Shown: positions 54,821 to 64,000 of the stretch, one piece after another
How positions within the stretch are numbered: position 1 is the first letter of the stretch
Layout: each line of letters begins with the position of its first letter
Assembly (NCBI GenBank): GCA_019915135.1
Contig: JAHLMK010000013.1
Coordinates: forward strand, 124,001 to 188,000
DNA from: Strobilurus pachycystidiatus
Taxonomy: Eukaryota > Basidiomycota > Agaricomycetes > Agaricales > Physalacriaceae
Direction of reading: 5' to 3'
Length of the DNA: 64,000 nucleotides
Position numbers and translations under genes: made by a program
Notes under the pieces: model-generated
Database searches by the model: none
What the model was told of the DNA's origin: nothing
The model's input: only the letters and a program-made list of their open reading frames with translations

Positions 54821-56305
54821 ATGATGGTCGACATATTTGCGCCGCCAAAGCCCTCTTTTTTCAAGGACCATGACCACTCTTCGACAACGTCGCGTAGTTC
54901 CAAGTCCTCACTCAAGAATTTTGCGCTTCGAAGTCGGACTGCGTTCTTGCTTCCGGTAGTGGCTTTGATGGGTGTGAAGGACAAACGAGCGCCGAACAGT
55001 CCGTCCGAGCCAACGCATGTGGCTGGTGCGCCGACGAGCCCAGAGGCTGACGTGGTGGCCAGGTATGGAACACGATAGCATGGTCACAAATTGGCTACTA
55101 AGTAACCTTCCATCGTTTAGCTCGTCGAAGGTTGCTCCAGAATCTGAAATTCCTCGGAATCAGGATGGTGCTGCGGCTTTCAAGAATACGTCAGTAAGGT
55201 TGTCTCTCTCCGAGTCCTGTGTTGATGAATTGTCACTAGGCCTGCAAAACCGAAAAGCATACTCCGACGTATGTCCACCGTGTTCCTCAAACCTACTCCC
55301 CCTCCCATCCATGAGGCACCACCTTTACCTTCCGCCTCTGCGCAGAATGCTCTTCGCGCTGCCGGCCTCCTTCCAACGAAAGACCTTAGTCAACAGGAGT
55401 CAGAGCAAGACGCCCGCTGCTCGCCGCCCCTGATTGTCAAACCCGCACACCATCACAGTGCCCTCGCCCAGAGCGAGGCACTCAGAATCAAGGAGGAATG
55501 GAAAGCCAAAAACCGAGCCGCAGAGATGGAACAGCGCGCCAAGATGAACAGCTTCAAGTTCGGCGGATCGGCGAAGAACGATAGTAATCCCAGCTTGAAC
55601 GAGCACCATCCAGAAAATCCGAAATTGGAGGAGCCGCTTCCGTCGCCACCGGAGCTGTCGGCCATGCAGCCTCCCCCACTGAGATTGCACCTTGCCACAC
55701 CTCTGGGATCAGTGTCACATTCAGGTGCACCACCCCCTCCATCTGATTCGATCTTACATCCCGTTCCTTGTCTCTCTCCTACGCTCGTTCCTCTTCCTCC
55801 ATCTCCGGCAGCGAGCAGCGCGGACATCTCCGAAACGCTTACACACTCAGCATCTGAGCGGCCTCCCTCTTCGTCCTCAGCATCTGGTGCGTTGAAGGGA
55901 TGGGCGGAGCTCATTCGCGAAGCAAGCCCAGCAGATCCCGAGATGAATGTCATCGAGATCGCAGATGTACCAGTCTCGGTAGCCCAGGAAGAGAAGGACG
56001 GAATTCAAGTGAGGCGGCGGAAGACTGATCCCGATGGTGACAAGAGCGAACGTAGGAACACGCTGAGCTTGTTCAGGACAGGGACTTCGGCCAAGAAGGG
56101 GCAGTCTGGCTGGAGACAGTCCATCGTTGGGAGTATGTCGACACGGAGGCGAGAGTCGAGGTCGCCCGTTTCGCCGAGGTTGCCTCCGAGTCCGAGGCTC
56201 GCACTTTCTCCTACCATGCATAGCCCTGGAACTATAACGGCTGGGGCGAGTGGAATTCAAGACGAGGAGAGTCGACGGATGACCGAGATGGCCTTTTTGT
56301 ATTGA
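54821..56305 (+). CDS. Disordered Ser/Pro-rich protein, unknown function
   Basis: Exons 54821-55062, 55121-55189 and 55240-56305 give 458 aa. The N-terminus is MMVDIFAPPKPSFFKDHDHS. A likely short linear segment KPKSILRRMSTVFLKPTPPP contains RRMS, a possible PKA site. Residues 150-200 form a charged helix (ALAQSEALRIKEEWKAKNRA). Long Pro/Ser tracts follow, then KGWAELIREASP and a basic Ser-rich tail (STRRRESRSPVSPRLPPSPR) with several SP sites. This style fits regulatory or cytoskeletal scaffold proteins of basidiomycetes, but I recognise no family. ATG 54821 is followed directly by a second ATG. Confidence 0.7.
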
Positions 56306-56581
56306 ACATGTTACACATTCTTTGAGTTTCTGTTTTGCTCTCCTTGCTCCGTAGCATTCATTGTACTTTGATAGTTAGCACTTTATAATAGCATCTTCCC
56401 ATGTCACAGCCTGAACGCTACCGCCGAGTCTGAGAGACTTGAGATTACAGTGTAAATGTGGCGGTGTCGAGATCTGAGAAGCTGAATTCTTTGCTTTCGG
56501 GAACTGGCTTCGTCACATTCTATTCAACACGAAATATTTATTCTTAGCTCAACTGTTTGTACCCAGTGTGGCATTCATGAG

Positions 56582-57391
56582 TCAAACTAAGCCGTGGAAC
56601 GCAGCGAAGGGGTCGTCGTCTTGTCCAACTTGTGGAATCTCGATCAAACCGCGAATGAGAGTTGCTATTTTATCGCCGGCCAAGTGGGCGAGGAAAGCCA
56701 GGGCCATATCAGATCCTATCGTGAATGTGAACTACTGTTTGCAACATCAGGACAAGACTGACCGGCGCTAACACCGGAACTGGTCCAGATGTTTCCGTCT
56801 ACGACCCACCGCGCCTTGGCCACCCAAGTAATGTCTTTCGGGGAGATAGCCTGCAAACAGGTCAGAACTAGATTTTGCTATAATTGAAACATTGTTGTCT
56901 CTTGCCTGAACCAGCTTGAATGTTGCTTTGTTAGTTGTAGCACGTTTTCCGCTTAGCACACCCGCTCGCGCCAGAATGCCACTTCCTCCACAAACTGACA
57001 CAACATATTTCGCATTGGGAGCCTGTGCTGCGATAAAGTCGACTTCTTCTTTTGGAGTCCGATCCTCGCCCGTAGCAGGATTTGGCAGCGGACCTGCATG
57101 AAGCTTGAGCATGAATCCAAATTCAAGAGTAGAAGTGTTTTCACCAGCAGGGACCCACAAAATGTCGTATTGTGTCCCGGCTTTCTGCGCGTCCCCGTAC
57201 GTCTCCGTCGGACTCAACGGCACGCCCGCAAGGTGTTTGATAGGACCGATGGTAGGCGCCAAGTAGTGGGCCTCGACGCGGTAAGGAATGGGTCCGAAGT
57301 CGGCTGGGATCAATGGCGATTCCGCCAGGTTCAGGCCTTCAGAAAACACGTTGAGATTGGGGCTAAGAGACAAGGAGACTTTCAATGACAT
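56582..57391 (-). CDS. DJ-1/PfpI family protein (isocyanide-hydratase-like)
   Basis: Class I glutamine-amidotransferase-like fold. Exons 57145-57391, 56906-57093, 56763-56850 and 56582-56715 give 218 aa. The nucleophile elbow is KYVVSVCGGSGILARAGVL, with the catalytic Cys after SV, and a family block ARWVVDGNIWTSSGVSAG follows. The N-terminal strand YDILWVPAGPLPNP supplies the acidic or backbone partner. Members include glyoxalase III, chaperone and isocyanide hydratase types; the WTSSGVSAG ending resembles the last. The donor of the second intron is either GC (CAG|GCAAGA, position 56905) or GT six bases earlier; both keep the frame. Convergent with the gene at 54821. Confidence 0.85.
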
Positions 57392-57853
57392 GCTAAGATC
57401 TCGGCGGGCGGAATGAAATCAGACAATGTTACTTCATCACAGAGGCAGAATGCGACTTTGAGAACTTGTGGCGCAGACATGTCGAGACTAGGACACAATG
57501 ATATGGGTGGGCTGGGTAGCGAATTGGTCGAGCGACATCAGTAGCCTTTAAATGTCGGCTGTACGCGGGTAGTAGTAGCCGAATACAGTGTGTGCCGAGC
57601 AGACGCGTAAGTGTTGTAAACGGGAAGCGCGCCGAGCAGACATGCCAAGTCAAAGTTTCAATAGATTGATAGAGCGATGAGTACCACTGCATAGAGTACT
57701 AGCCCTGACGTCTCTTCAGTAGGTACTGAGTAGCTGGGTATCAGTATCCAAAGGGGGTCCTTGCGCCGGAAAAGAGAAGGCCGAAGGGGATATCTAGATG
57801 AAGACTTGACAAAGATGTAGTCATGACTCAGAGCTCAGTCTTGTATAGGCCGC
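57392..57853. other. Intergenic, DJ-1 gene promoter side
   Basis: The 0.46 kb between the DJ-1 start and the second Mutator-like element. No ORF or repeat is supported. Confidence 0.35.
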
Positions 57854-58549
57854 CTGTATTTCGTCAATGCCGAGGCGCTGGCTCACCTGCAGACATATGC
57901 GCATCTGCAACTCGTTCCTAGCTGTTCCTGCATATGCAGCAATCTCCCCTAGTTTTTCTCGGAGTATTCCCGCCCATAGCCGAAAAGCTGCATATGCAAG
58001 GTCGGCCGCCGCCACCGGACATCTAAATCTGTAAATTGTCCGGCTAGCCCGCCTTTTTGCCCGACATCCCGACGTGGTGAAAGCAATGACTGTTAACCTA
58101 ATAGTGATACACGGCTGGGTGGTAGTGATGTACCACTTCAGCACAATTGCAAGCATTCAATCCGGAGACATCCGATACTTATTGATATCAGGACGGTGAT
58201 TGAGCTCTCTGCTGTACAGTCAAGGATGTTTGCACCGTATGCATGTTTGTCCTGGGTCCAGCGACTTACTCGTAGAGTTGCGCCACATTTACCCCGCAAT
58301 TTGCCATATACTCGCAACCACACCATTTTCCATCATCAGCCCTGGGACACTGACCACGACGCGTCAGACCGACTCTCAGTTTGGCGCGACGACGGCGGCC
58401 AGGGTTGTCACGATCGGCATCGCCCGAGTTCTCAAAATCCTGCAGCTGCAACTTTGAAACGTCGCCGAAACCTGTTCCTGCATCTGCAGCTGCTTGAATA
58501 TGCGCATATGCAAGCAAATGTGCCAGCGCCTGGACGTTCTCTGTATTTC
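57854..58549. mobile_element. Second Mutator-like/MITE element with 9-bp TSD
   Basis: The element spans 57863-58540 (678 bp), flanked by the exact 9-mer CTGTATTTC at 57854-57862 and 58541-58549. The ends are inverted: GAGGCGCTGGCTCA (left) against CAGGCGCTGGCACA (right, reverse strand), with weaker pairing outside. Inside both ends lie many GCATATGC, ATATGCGCAT and CTGCAG motifs. No ORF is supported. Imperfect ends make it older than the element at 12824, and its sequence is unrelated to that one. Confidence 0.65.
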
Positions 58550-59379
58550 AGCGCTCCGCGTGAGTAGATGAAGGTGGGTTTGGTAAGTTCGGACTTGGTT
58601 CGGACGGCAGCCACCTGCCGGAGCCTGTTCAAAACACTGGCAAATAGTCAAATGTCATCCTCTTCCCGACCGTTATCATTGTAACTGTTGGATTGCTCTC
58701 TTCTCTGAGGCACCCGAAAAAACGCGTCAAACGAATCATGCTGAAGGAAATGAGCTAGCCCGGTAGATCGACTATCGCATCTCCAAACCTTGGCTGACGA
58801 GGAGATCAGACCATCTCGAGATTCTACAATTCAGCGCGTCTATCATGGCCCATCTCTCATCTTCAGGTTTCTAGCTTTTAGCGCACGCTTATTTCACGAC
58901 TCTGTCGACATCTCGCGCGTCTCCTTCTGCTCTCTGTCCACATAGATGTGTTTCCCGTTGCTGAGCACTGAGGCAGTAGACCGAGAATGCAGCGACTCCC
59001 TTCCTTCTGTCAAGTATTCAACTGTGCGTCATGGACATCGGAGGCACAGGTCAGATCGTCTTTGAAGCTCTAGCTCACTATCATCAACTAAAACTCTGTC
59101 TGTGTTGAAACAGCTCAGTTTGAGCTTTGCTTCTTTTCTGTACGGACCGACATTCAAGTGATCCTTGGAATGACATTCGGGCGAATCGGGCTGCTACCGT
59201 GGTTCGTGCACTACTGTCGTCCACTAAGTAGTATGGTTCTCGTGGTACTTTAGGCCACCATGCAATGCTGTGGCCGAAGAAGAGGCATTTTGGGCCTCTG
59301 CGAATCGGTGGCCGAAGAATGCATGTTGCTCATAAGCAGCTGGAGCGCGGCTCCTTTCGTACTCATTCAGACCTCCCTC
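58550..59379. other. Intergenic, tannase promoter side
   Basis: Holds the tannase promoter and 5' leader. The frame is open from 59260 but the signal peptide starts at 59380. No other feature seen. Confidence 0.35.
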
Positions 59380-61483
59380 ATGCGCACCTCTCTCTACTTG
59401 GCCCTCGCTGCCCTTTCGGTACATGCTGCACTTGCCGCGTCGGCGCGCAGACAAGACGACAACTCTTGCGCTGCTCTCGTCACCACACTCACTGGAGACA
59501 GATCATTCACCGTCACCAACGCCACCTACTATGCTGCCAACGTCACTTTCCTCGCCGATAGCGGAGGCAGCAGCAACATAATTGCTTTGGAAAGGTCTTC
59601 ATATTCCGGATTGCCTGCCTTTTGTCGTCAGTACTTGGTACGCAACTTCAATGATTATCTACTCATGTCGGTCGCAGGCGTCGAGTTCGATCTGAATACG
59701 ACTGTAAACTCTAACGCCACTGCCGAAGTCTGGATGCCTGACGGGAGCGAATGGAATGGTCGCTTCCTTGCTGTCGGTAACGGCGGCCTTGGTGGCTTTA
59801 GTAAGTTGGCTTTCAAATGTTCTAACACTAATCTGACTGTCGCCTGTTGAGTTAACTACGAGGCTATCATCTACTCAGGTTTAGAGAATAGCTTTGCAGC
59901 CGTCAGCACGAACGGTGGCCACTCCAATTGGACTAAGAATTGGGAAGACAACGACGTAAGTTACGCCGTCTGCACCGCGATATCAACTCATCAGTTGGCC
60001 ATTTACAGGACGCAATCACTGACTTTGGCTGGCGAGCGATGCACATGGCTGTCGATGCCGGCAAGACGCTTGTCGCCAGCTACTACGAGACTGCTGCGAA
60101 TACCTCCTACTTCATCGGTTGCTCAGATGGTGGTCGCCAAGGGTTAGAGAGTTCTTTGACGATTACAATGGTGTATTCCTGACGATTTGGTCACAGTTTG
60201 AAAGAGGTTCAGGCCTTTCCAAATGACTTCGATGGTGTTGTTGTTGGAGCACCGGCGAATTGGCTGTGAGAATCTTTCAGATTGACGGTAGCACTCGTTA
60301 ACGGTTTGAACTAGGTCTCATTTACAGGCCTGGTCTATTTGGATGACGAAGCAAGTTCTTCCCGTCAACGGATCCACCTGGATTCCCTTGTCAATGTGGC
60401 CGATTATCGCTACCGAAGTCATGAACCAGTGTGATGATGTTGATGGGGTACATGCTAACAGCATTGTATGCGTCGTTTACTGATTCATGCTTGTTATTGA
60501 TTAGGTCGTCGATGGCATTATCAACAACCCGAACAAGTGCATGTAAGTACCTCAGTAGCGTCTTCTCGTATAGGTGACAGGGAATTAAGCCAGCTTTCAG
60601 GTTTCGACCCGAAACTCTTGCATGCCGCCCAGGTGTCAACGATTCCTGTTTGGGAGCTGACCAGATCTTCGCTTTGAACAAGATCTACAACCCCTGGGTT
60701 GACGTCAATCAGACCTGCAAGCACCTCTTCGCCTTCTACTTCCAAATCATCGAGCTCATGAATAAACTCAGACGTCTTCGATGGCTATGCACCCGGAGGA
60801 GAATCCCTTTACGGCACTGTACACTTGGCCTCAACGGCACCGTATCCTGTCGGTCTTGAATACTTCAGAAACTTTGTTTATAACGACACAAATTGGGACT
60901 GGGAGAGCGTCACTTACGCAGATGCGGTCTTCTTTGACGAGGTTGATCCCGGCCAGGTGATGGCTACAAGCCCCGACCTGACTGATTTCATTGCACACGG
61001 TGGTAAGCTTCTGCACTACATGGGCTGGGGCGACCCCGACATATCGCCTGGTCACTCGGTATGTTGCTATCGAAATCTCTTTCCCTGATTTTGTAGAGCT
61101 GAGTTGTGTTTCTGTAGCTGCACTACTACCTCACCGTCTTGGAGTACATGAACATGCACAGCAAAGAATCCATAGACGACTATTACCGGCTGTTTCCTGT
61201 ACCGGGCATGTCTCACTGCTAGTGAGTCTTCCTCTTATTTCGAAGCACTTTCGTCCCGCTGACGTTCAATTTCAGTGGCGGACACGGAGCAAATGTATTA
61301 GGTGCTGCGGACAGTTCCTCGACTACCCCACCTTTATCGCGGGATGCGGATCACAGCGCGCTACTTGCCATGGTCCGATGGGTTGAACAGGGTATTGCCC
61401 CGGACATAATCACGGCGGTCAAGTACACCAATGACGATGCGACGGAAGGTGTCAACTTTACGCGTCCGTTGTGCCCGTACTAG
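59380..61483 (+). CDS. Secreted tannase/feruloyl esterase family protein
   Basis: Extracellular serine esterase (PF07519) that hydrolyses gallate or ferulate esters in plant material. Eleven exons (59380-59626, 59678-59800, 59852-59955, 60009-60142, 60197-60265, 60315-60447, 60505-60542, 60601-60715, 60771-61058, 61118-61221, 61276-61483) give 520 aa. It starts with a signal peptide (MRTSLYLALAALSVHAALAA). The nucleophile is in FIGCSDGGRQG and the His in FPVPGMSHC; each is preceded or followed by Cys, giving the CS-D-HC disulfide motif of the family. Other blocks are GGLGGFINYEAI, DFDGVVVGAPANWL, YAPGGES and GGKLLHYMGWGDPDISPG. Many N-glycosylation sites are present. Intron 60716-60770 uses a GC donor. 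Apparently intact. Confidence 0.92.
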
Positions 61484-61916
61484 CGTTCGGAATGCCTCGA
61501 GGTGTGGTCAAATGTTCAAATGTCTGAACGGTGAAGCTCAAATCCCAGTAGCGGATACTCGGAAGACCAAGAAAGGATAACCGAGAGATTAACCGATTGG
61601 AACCGGTCGTTAAGAACACTCAGCATAGGTTTTGCCTTTTCAAAACGGTTCAAAAGGGGTCCTCTCCACCTCTCATTCTTCAACATTTACTGCCTGAACG
61701 ATCAAGAATGTTGATGAGTGTTGGGCGGGAAGGTTAGGAATGGAACAGACAAGTTTTCAAATCGATTGCCGTCAAAATGTCGACCTGTCATGCTCCCGAG
61801 TTTCAATAGGAATTGCATGTCTAGAACGGCTGCGCGCCATGTCTACGTTTCAACCCAGAGTTCACCGCGACTTTAAAAGACCTCCCTTGAACCCATCCGT
61901 ACCACCCATCTTTGAC
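61484..61916. other. Intergenic, luciferase-domain gene promoter
   Basis: The frame of the next gene is open back to 61740, with in-frame ATGs at 61740 and 61839, so part of this may be coding. No other element seen. Confidence 0.35.
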
Positions 61917-62739
61917 ATGGATTCCCTCACCCGATTGCTCCCCCCAACCTCAGGTTTCCTGGCTGACGCGATTGCGCTCCTGCGTCGACACCCGCGTCTC
62001 GCCATCGCTACCGGCGTTATCGGGCTATCCATCCCCTGGGCAGTCGACAATTACCACAAGTACCTAGCCATAGGCAGAGGTGGGATGCCATACAACGTCT
62101 GGGGCTGGCTTGGAAGCACCGCGTTCAAACCGTTTGGAAGAGAGACGCTGAGCGTGGCGATGTACAGTGATTCGAATGGGGAGAGCTGGCTAGACGGCAA
62201 GCTGATCGAGCGACGCGGGACGCGACCGCGCACTGGCTGGCACTTCCTGCCGCATAGGCAGGTGGATAAGATTCCTGGGAGGGAGATGTGCGACGCGCTC
62301 GATAGACTTTTTGTCGAAGTTGCGGCGCGAAACCCTAGCCAGGTCATCCTCACGAGGTCTCCACATGAAAGGCACGTCCAGGGCATGGTCGTCCACCAAG
62401 ACGTGCCGTCCCCGCATGAGACTGCGGACAGATGTTGGCGCGAGATTGGGCACGTTCACCCGCCTGACCACTCTCTCCACGTCGTTCTCTCACCCCAGGA
62501 CTGCAGACTCGGTGAGCCAACAGCTCTGTTTTGATTTTTTGCCGGTGCTGAGATGTGTTGTTGCAGTGATTGAGAATGGATGGGGGGAGCGACACCCGCT
62601 CAGCGGCGTCGCGTTGATTCCCATGAGCCGAGAATATCTTCTCATCTACGCGCCTCGAAACCAAGAGGAACTGGAGGTGGTGGAAAACATCGTGAAGGCA
62701 GCCATTGGGTTCATGACGGGGAGCAAGGAGGTGTTGTGA
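61917..62739 (+). CDS. Luciferase-domain protein (PF17648 type), membrane-anchored
   Basis: Exons 61917-62511 and 62567-62739 give 255 aa from ATG 61917; ATGs at 61839 and 61740 would lengthen it. An N-terminal segment LAIATGVIGLSIPWAV is probably a membrane anchor. It is followed by GRGGMPYNVWGWL, typical of this fungal group. The domain proper has TGWHFLPHRQVDKIP, then SLHVVLSPQDC, and after the intron GWGERHPLSGVALIPMS and YLLIYAPRNQEELEVVENIV. The domain name comes from a distant similarity; members are not known to emit light, and their function in fungi is unknown. Complete. Confidence 0.75.
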
Positions 62740-63774
62740 GATCGAAGGGTCCTCGGAATCCCTAGTTTGACTTGAGCATGTACTTCTAGACTGAGGACTG
62801 TCAGAAACGGTGTCCAGCTCAATGCCACGGGGAACGTACACGAGAATCCGACGAGTTCGGTAGAGCGTATCCACGAGCAAGGGGACGCTACCCGTCATCC
62901 ACGCCGTCTTGCGTGTGTGGTCGTTGGAGGGCCGAGTCCCAGCGCTCAACGTCCGGCATTGAGTTGGTTGGAGAGAATTCTCGACGACTCTGAATCGAGG
63001 ATGTATGGCGCTCACAGGCTTGACGGGCGCCGCGCACAGGATTCACGTCCGGCGACACGAGGAAATCGTCCTTTTCATGCATCCTGCCGTGGGTTCTGGC
63101 TGCGATGGTCAACGGATCGACAAAAATCAATCATCACCAGGAAAAACTCACCAACTACAGCAAGCCACTTTGCTGTTGCTGATGGGACAGCTGGATCCCG
63201 CATGGAATAGCGCCAATGTCAATGCCAAGCGGGTAGTGTGCATCGGGTGTGCATCGGAGGATTGTGGTGGACGTTACGTTTTTGGCAACATCTTGCACAG
63301 CCACTGATGGACATGATGATTTCGAAATTCGCCTGAAATCAGCCTGAAATTCACTGACACCCTTGAGCACCAAATTCCAATGCTACCAGCATGCTACCGC
63401 TCCCATTCCTTCCTTCGACGTCAAGACTCAACCTGATTGTGATCACGATCCAGAATAATTCATTTGACGGACTCGGCCACTCAATGACACTGACAGGCTC
63501 GCGACTTTCAACGACGGTCCCCTCCTCTCTAGTATGTAGCACCCAACACTAGAGGGGTCGCAGTCGGAAGTGTCAAGTTACCTGCGATACAAGCCCGCGT
63601 TCTTGCCCTTCATGTACGGTCATTCAAGATGAGGTCCCTGCTATTCATCATATATGTGTATCATTGCCATTACGGCCCCACTGGCACGACAATACACAAT
63701 GCAAGGATGTACGCTTCTCATGTAGACAATGATGGGAAGGGTTTTTAGCAGGAGAACAATTTTAACGCCCTTTC
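62740..63774. other. Intergenic (1 kb) with a possible tiny secreted peptide gene
   Basis: Several open minus frames overlap without a clear protein. One candidate (63243 to about 63073, minus) is listed separately. Confidence 0.3.
63073..63243 (-). CDS. Candidate tiny secreted Cys-rich peptide (38 aa)
   Basis: ATG at 63243 gives MHTTRLALTLALFHAGSSC, which reads as a signal peptide, then SNSKVACCS. A consensus GTGAGT donor at 63151 and an acceptor TCGCAG before 63099 lead to a short end and a stop. The mature peptide would be about 20 aa with several cysteines. Evidence is limited to signal-like composition and splice consensus. Confidence 0.2.
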
Positions 63775-64000
63775 TTAGCTCCACTCGTGCTGCTTGCCGG
63801 TATAGTTGGAACCTTCCTCCATGTCGTGCTCTCTGATCTGTTCCACATCGACGCGGACCTACAAGCAGAACCCCTGTTAAACAAGTCGATGAAAGAACAA
63901 ACAAGGAGCCATACACTGGTCTGCAATCGATGAACTGGCATTTCATTCAGCATATGGCTAGAGTTTCCGGGTCTGCTTCCGTCAGCCGAGGTCCTCGAAT
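63775..64000 (-). CDS. 3' end of an unidentified gene (runs off the window)
   Basis: The last exon, 63775-63858, encodes VRVDVEQIREHDMEEGSNYT and GKQHEWS before the stop. A 56-nt intron (donor GTATGG, acceptor TTGTAG) links it to an exon from 63915 past the window edge that reads NEMPVHRLQTS. The visible C-terminus is hydrophilic and Glu/His-rich. The family cannot be told from this tail. Confidence 0.5.

Noticed and set aside
1..64000. tRNA, rRNA or CRISPR features
   Set aside because: I saw no cloverleaf-like or rRNA-like segments and no spaced direct repeats; CRISPR is not expected in a fungal genome. A tRNA scan was not possible by eye.

Overview
The window is nuclear DNA of a filamentous basidiomycete, most likely an agaricomycete. 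The signs are short introns (about 45-60 nt) that cut most genes into many exons, F-box and DUF6535 proteins of the kind expanded in Agaricomycetes, fungal orthologues (ATG15, neutral trehalase, eIF6, NDUFAF7, transaldolase), and several DNA transposons including a fungal-type Helitron. All gene models here were spliced by hand; nearly every complete multi-exon model sums to a multiple of three.

Layout: 1-3083 holds a partial amino-acid permease (-) and a divergent FAD oxidoreductase (+). 3534-9938 holds a small secreted protein, an alpha/beta hydrolase and the vacuolar lipase ATG15, all on minus. 10297-12066 is an F-box protein. 12824-13449 is a non-autonomous Mutator-like element with a 9-bp target duplication. 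13941-16881 is a DUF6535 membrane protein. 17598-20404 is neutral trehalase and 21747-23171 a secreted intradiol dioxygenase. 24117-26766 is a divergent pair of housekeeping genes, NDUFAF7 (complex I assembly) and TIF6 (60S biogenesis). 28584-30865 is an MFS transporter. 31128-32194 is a small protein resembling the N-terminal domain of fungal NLR-like proteins. 32545-34092 is a novel small gene whose 3' end overlaps a glutathione transferase gene.

From 34.5 to 41.3 kb lies a nearly complete Helitron (Rep plus Pif1-type helicase) on minus, disabled by a nonsense codon, a frameshift and probably an inserted element. At 42.2-45.0 kb a 1.25-kb segment is tandemly duplicated, each copy carrying a TATA box and a lipocalin/FABP-like gene. 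Transaldolase and a divergent 98-aa coiled-coil protein follow. At 48.3-50.9 kb a beta-rich, aerolysin-like gene is split in an exon by a 1.55-kb hAT-type element that has a perfect 8-bp target duplication and carries its own two-exon ORF. The right part contains an SDR dehydrogenase, a disordered Ser/Pro-rich protein, a DJ-1/PfpI protein, a second Mutator-like element, a tannase/feruloyl esterase, a luciferase-domain protein and the 3' end of one more gene.

The genes do not form one pathway. The possible functional pairs are permease with amino-oxidase-like enzyme (uptake and oxidation), the secreted enzymes dioxygenase and tannase (plant phenolics), and the shared-promoter pair NDUFAF7/TIF6. 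The most unusual signals are the insertional disruption at 48.7-50.3 kb, the decayed Helitron, and several GC-AG introns and micro-exons in otherwise conserved genes.
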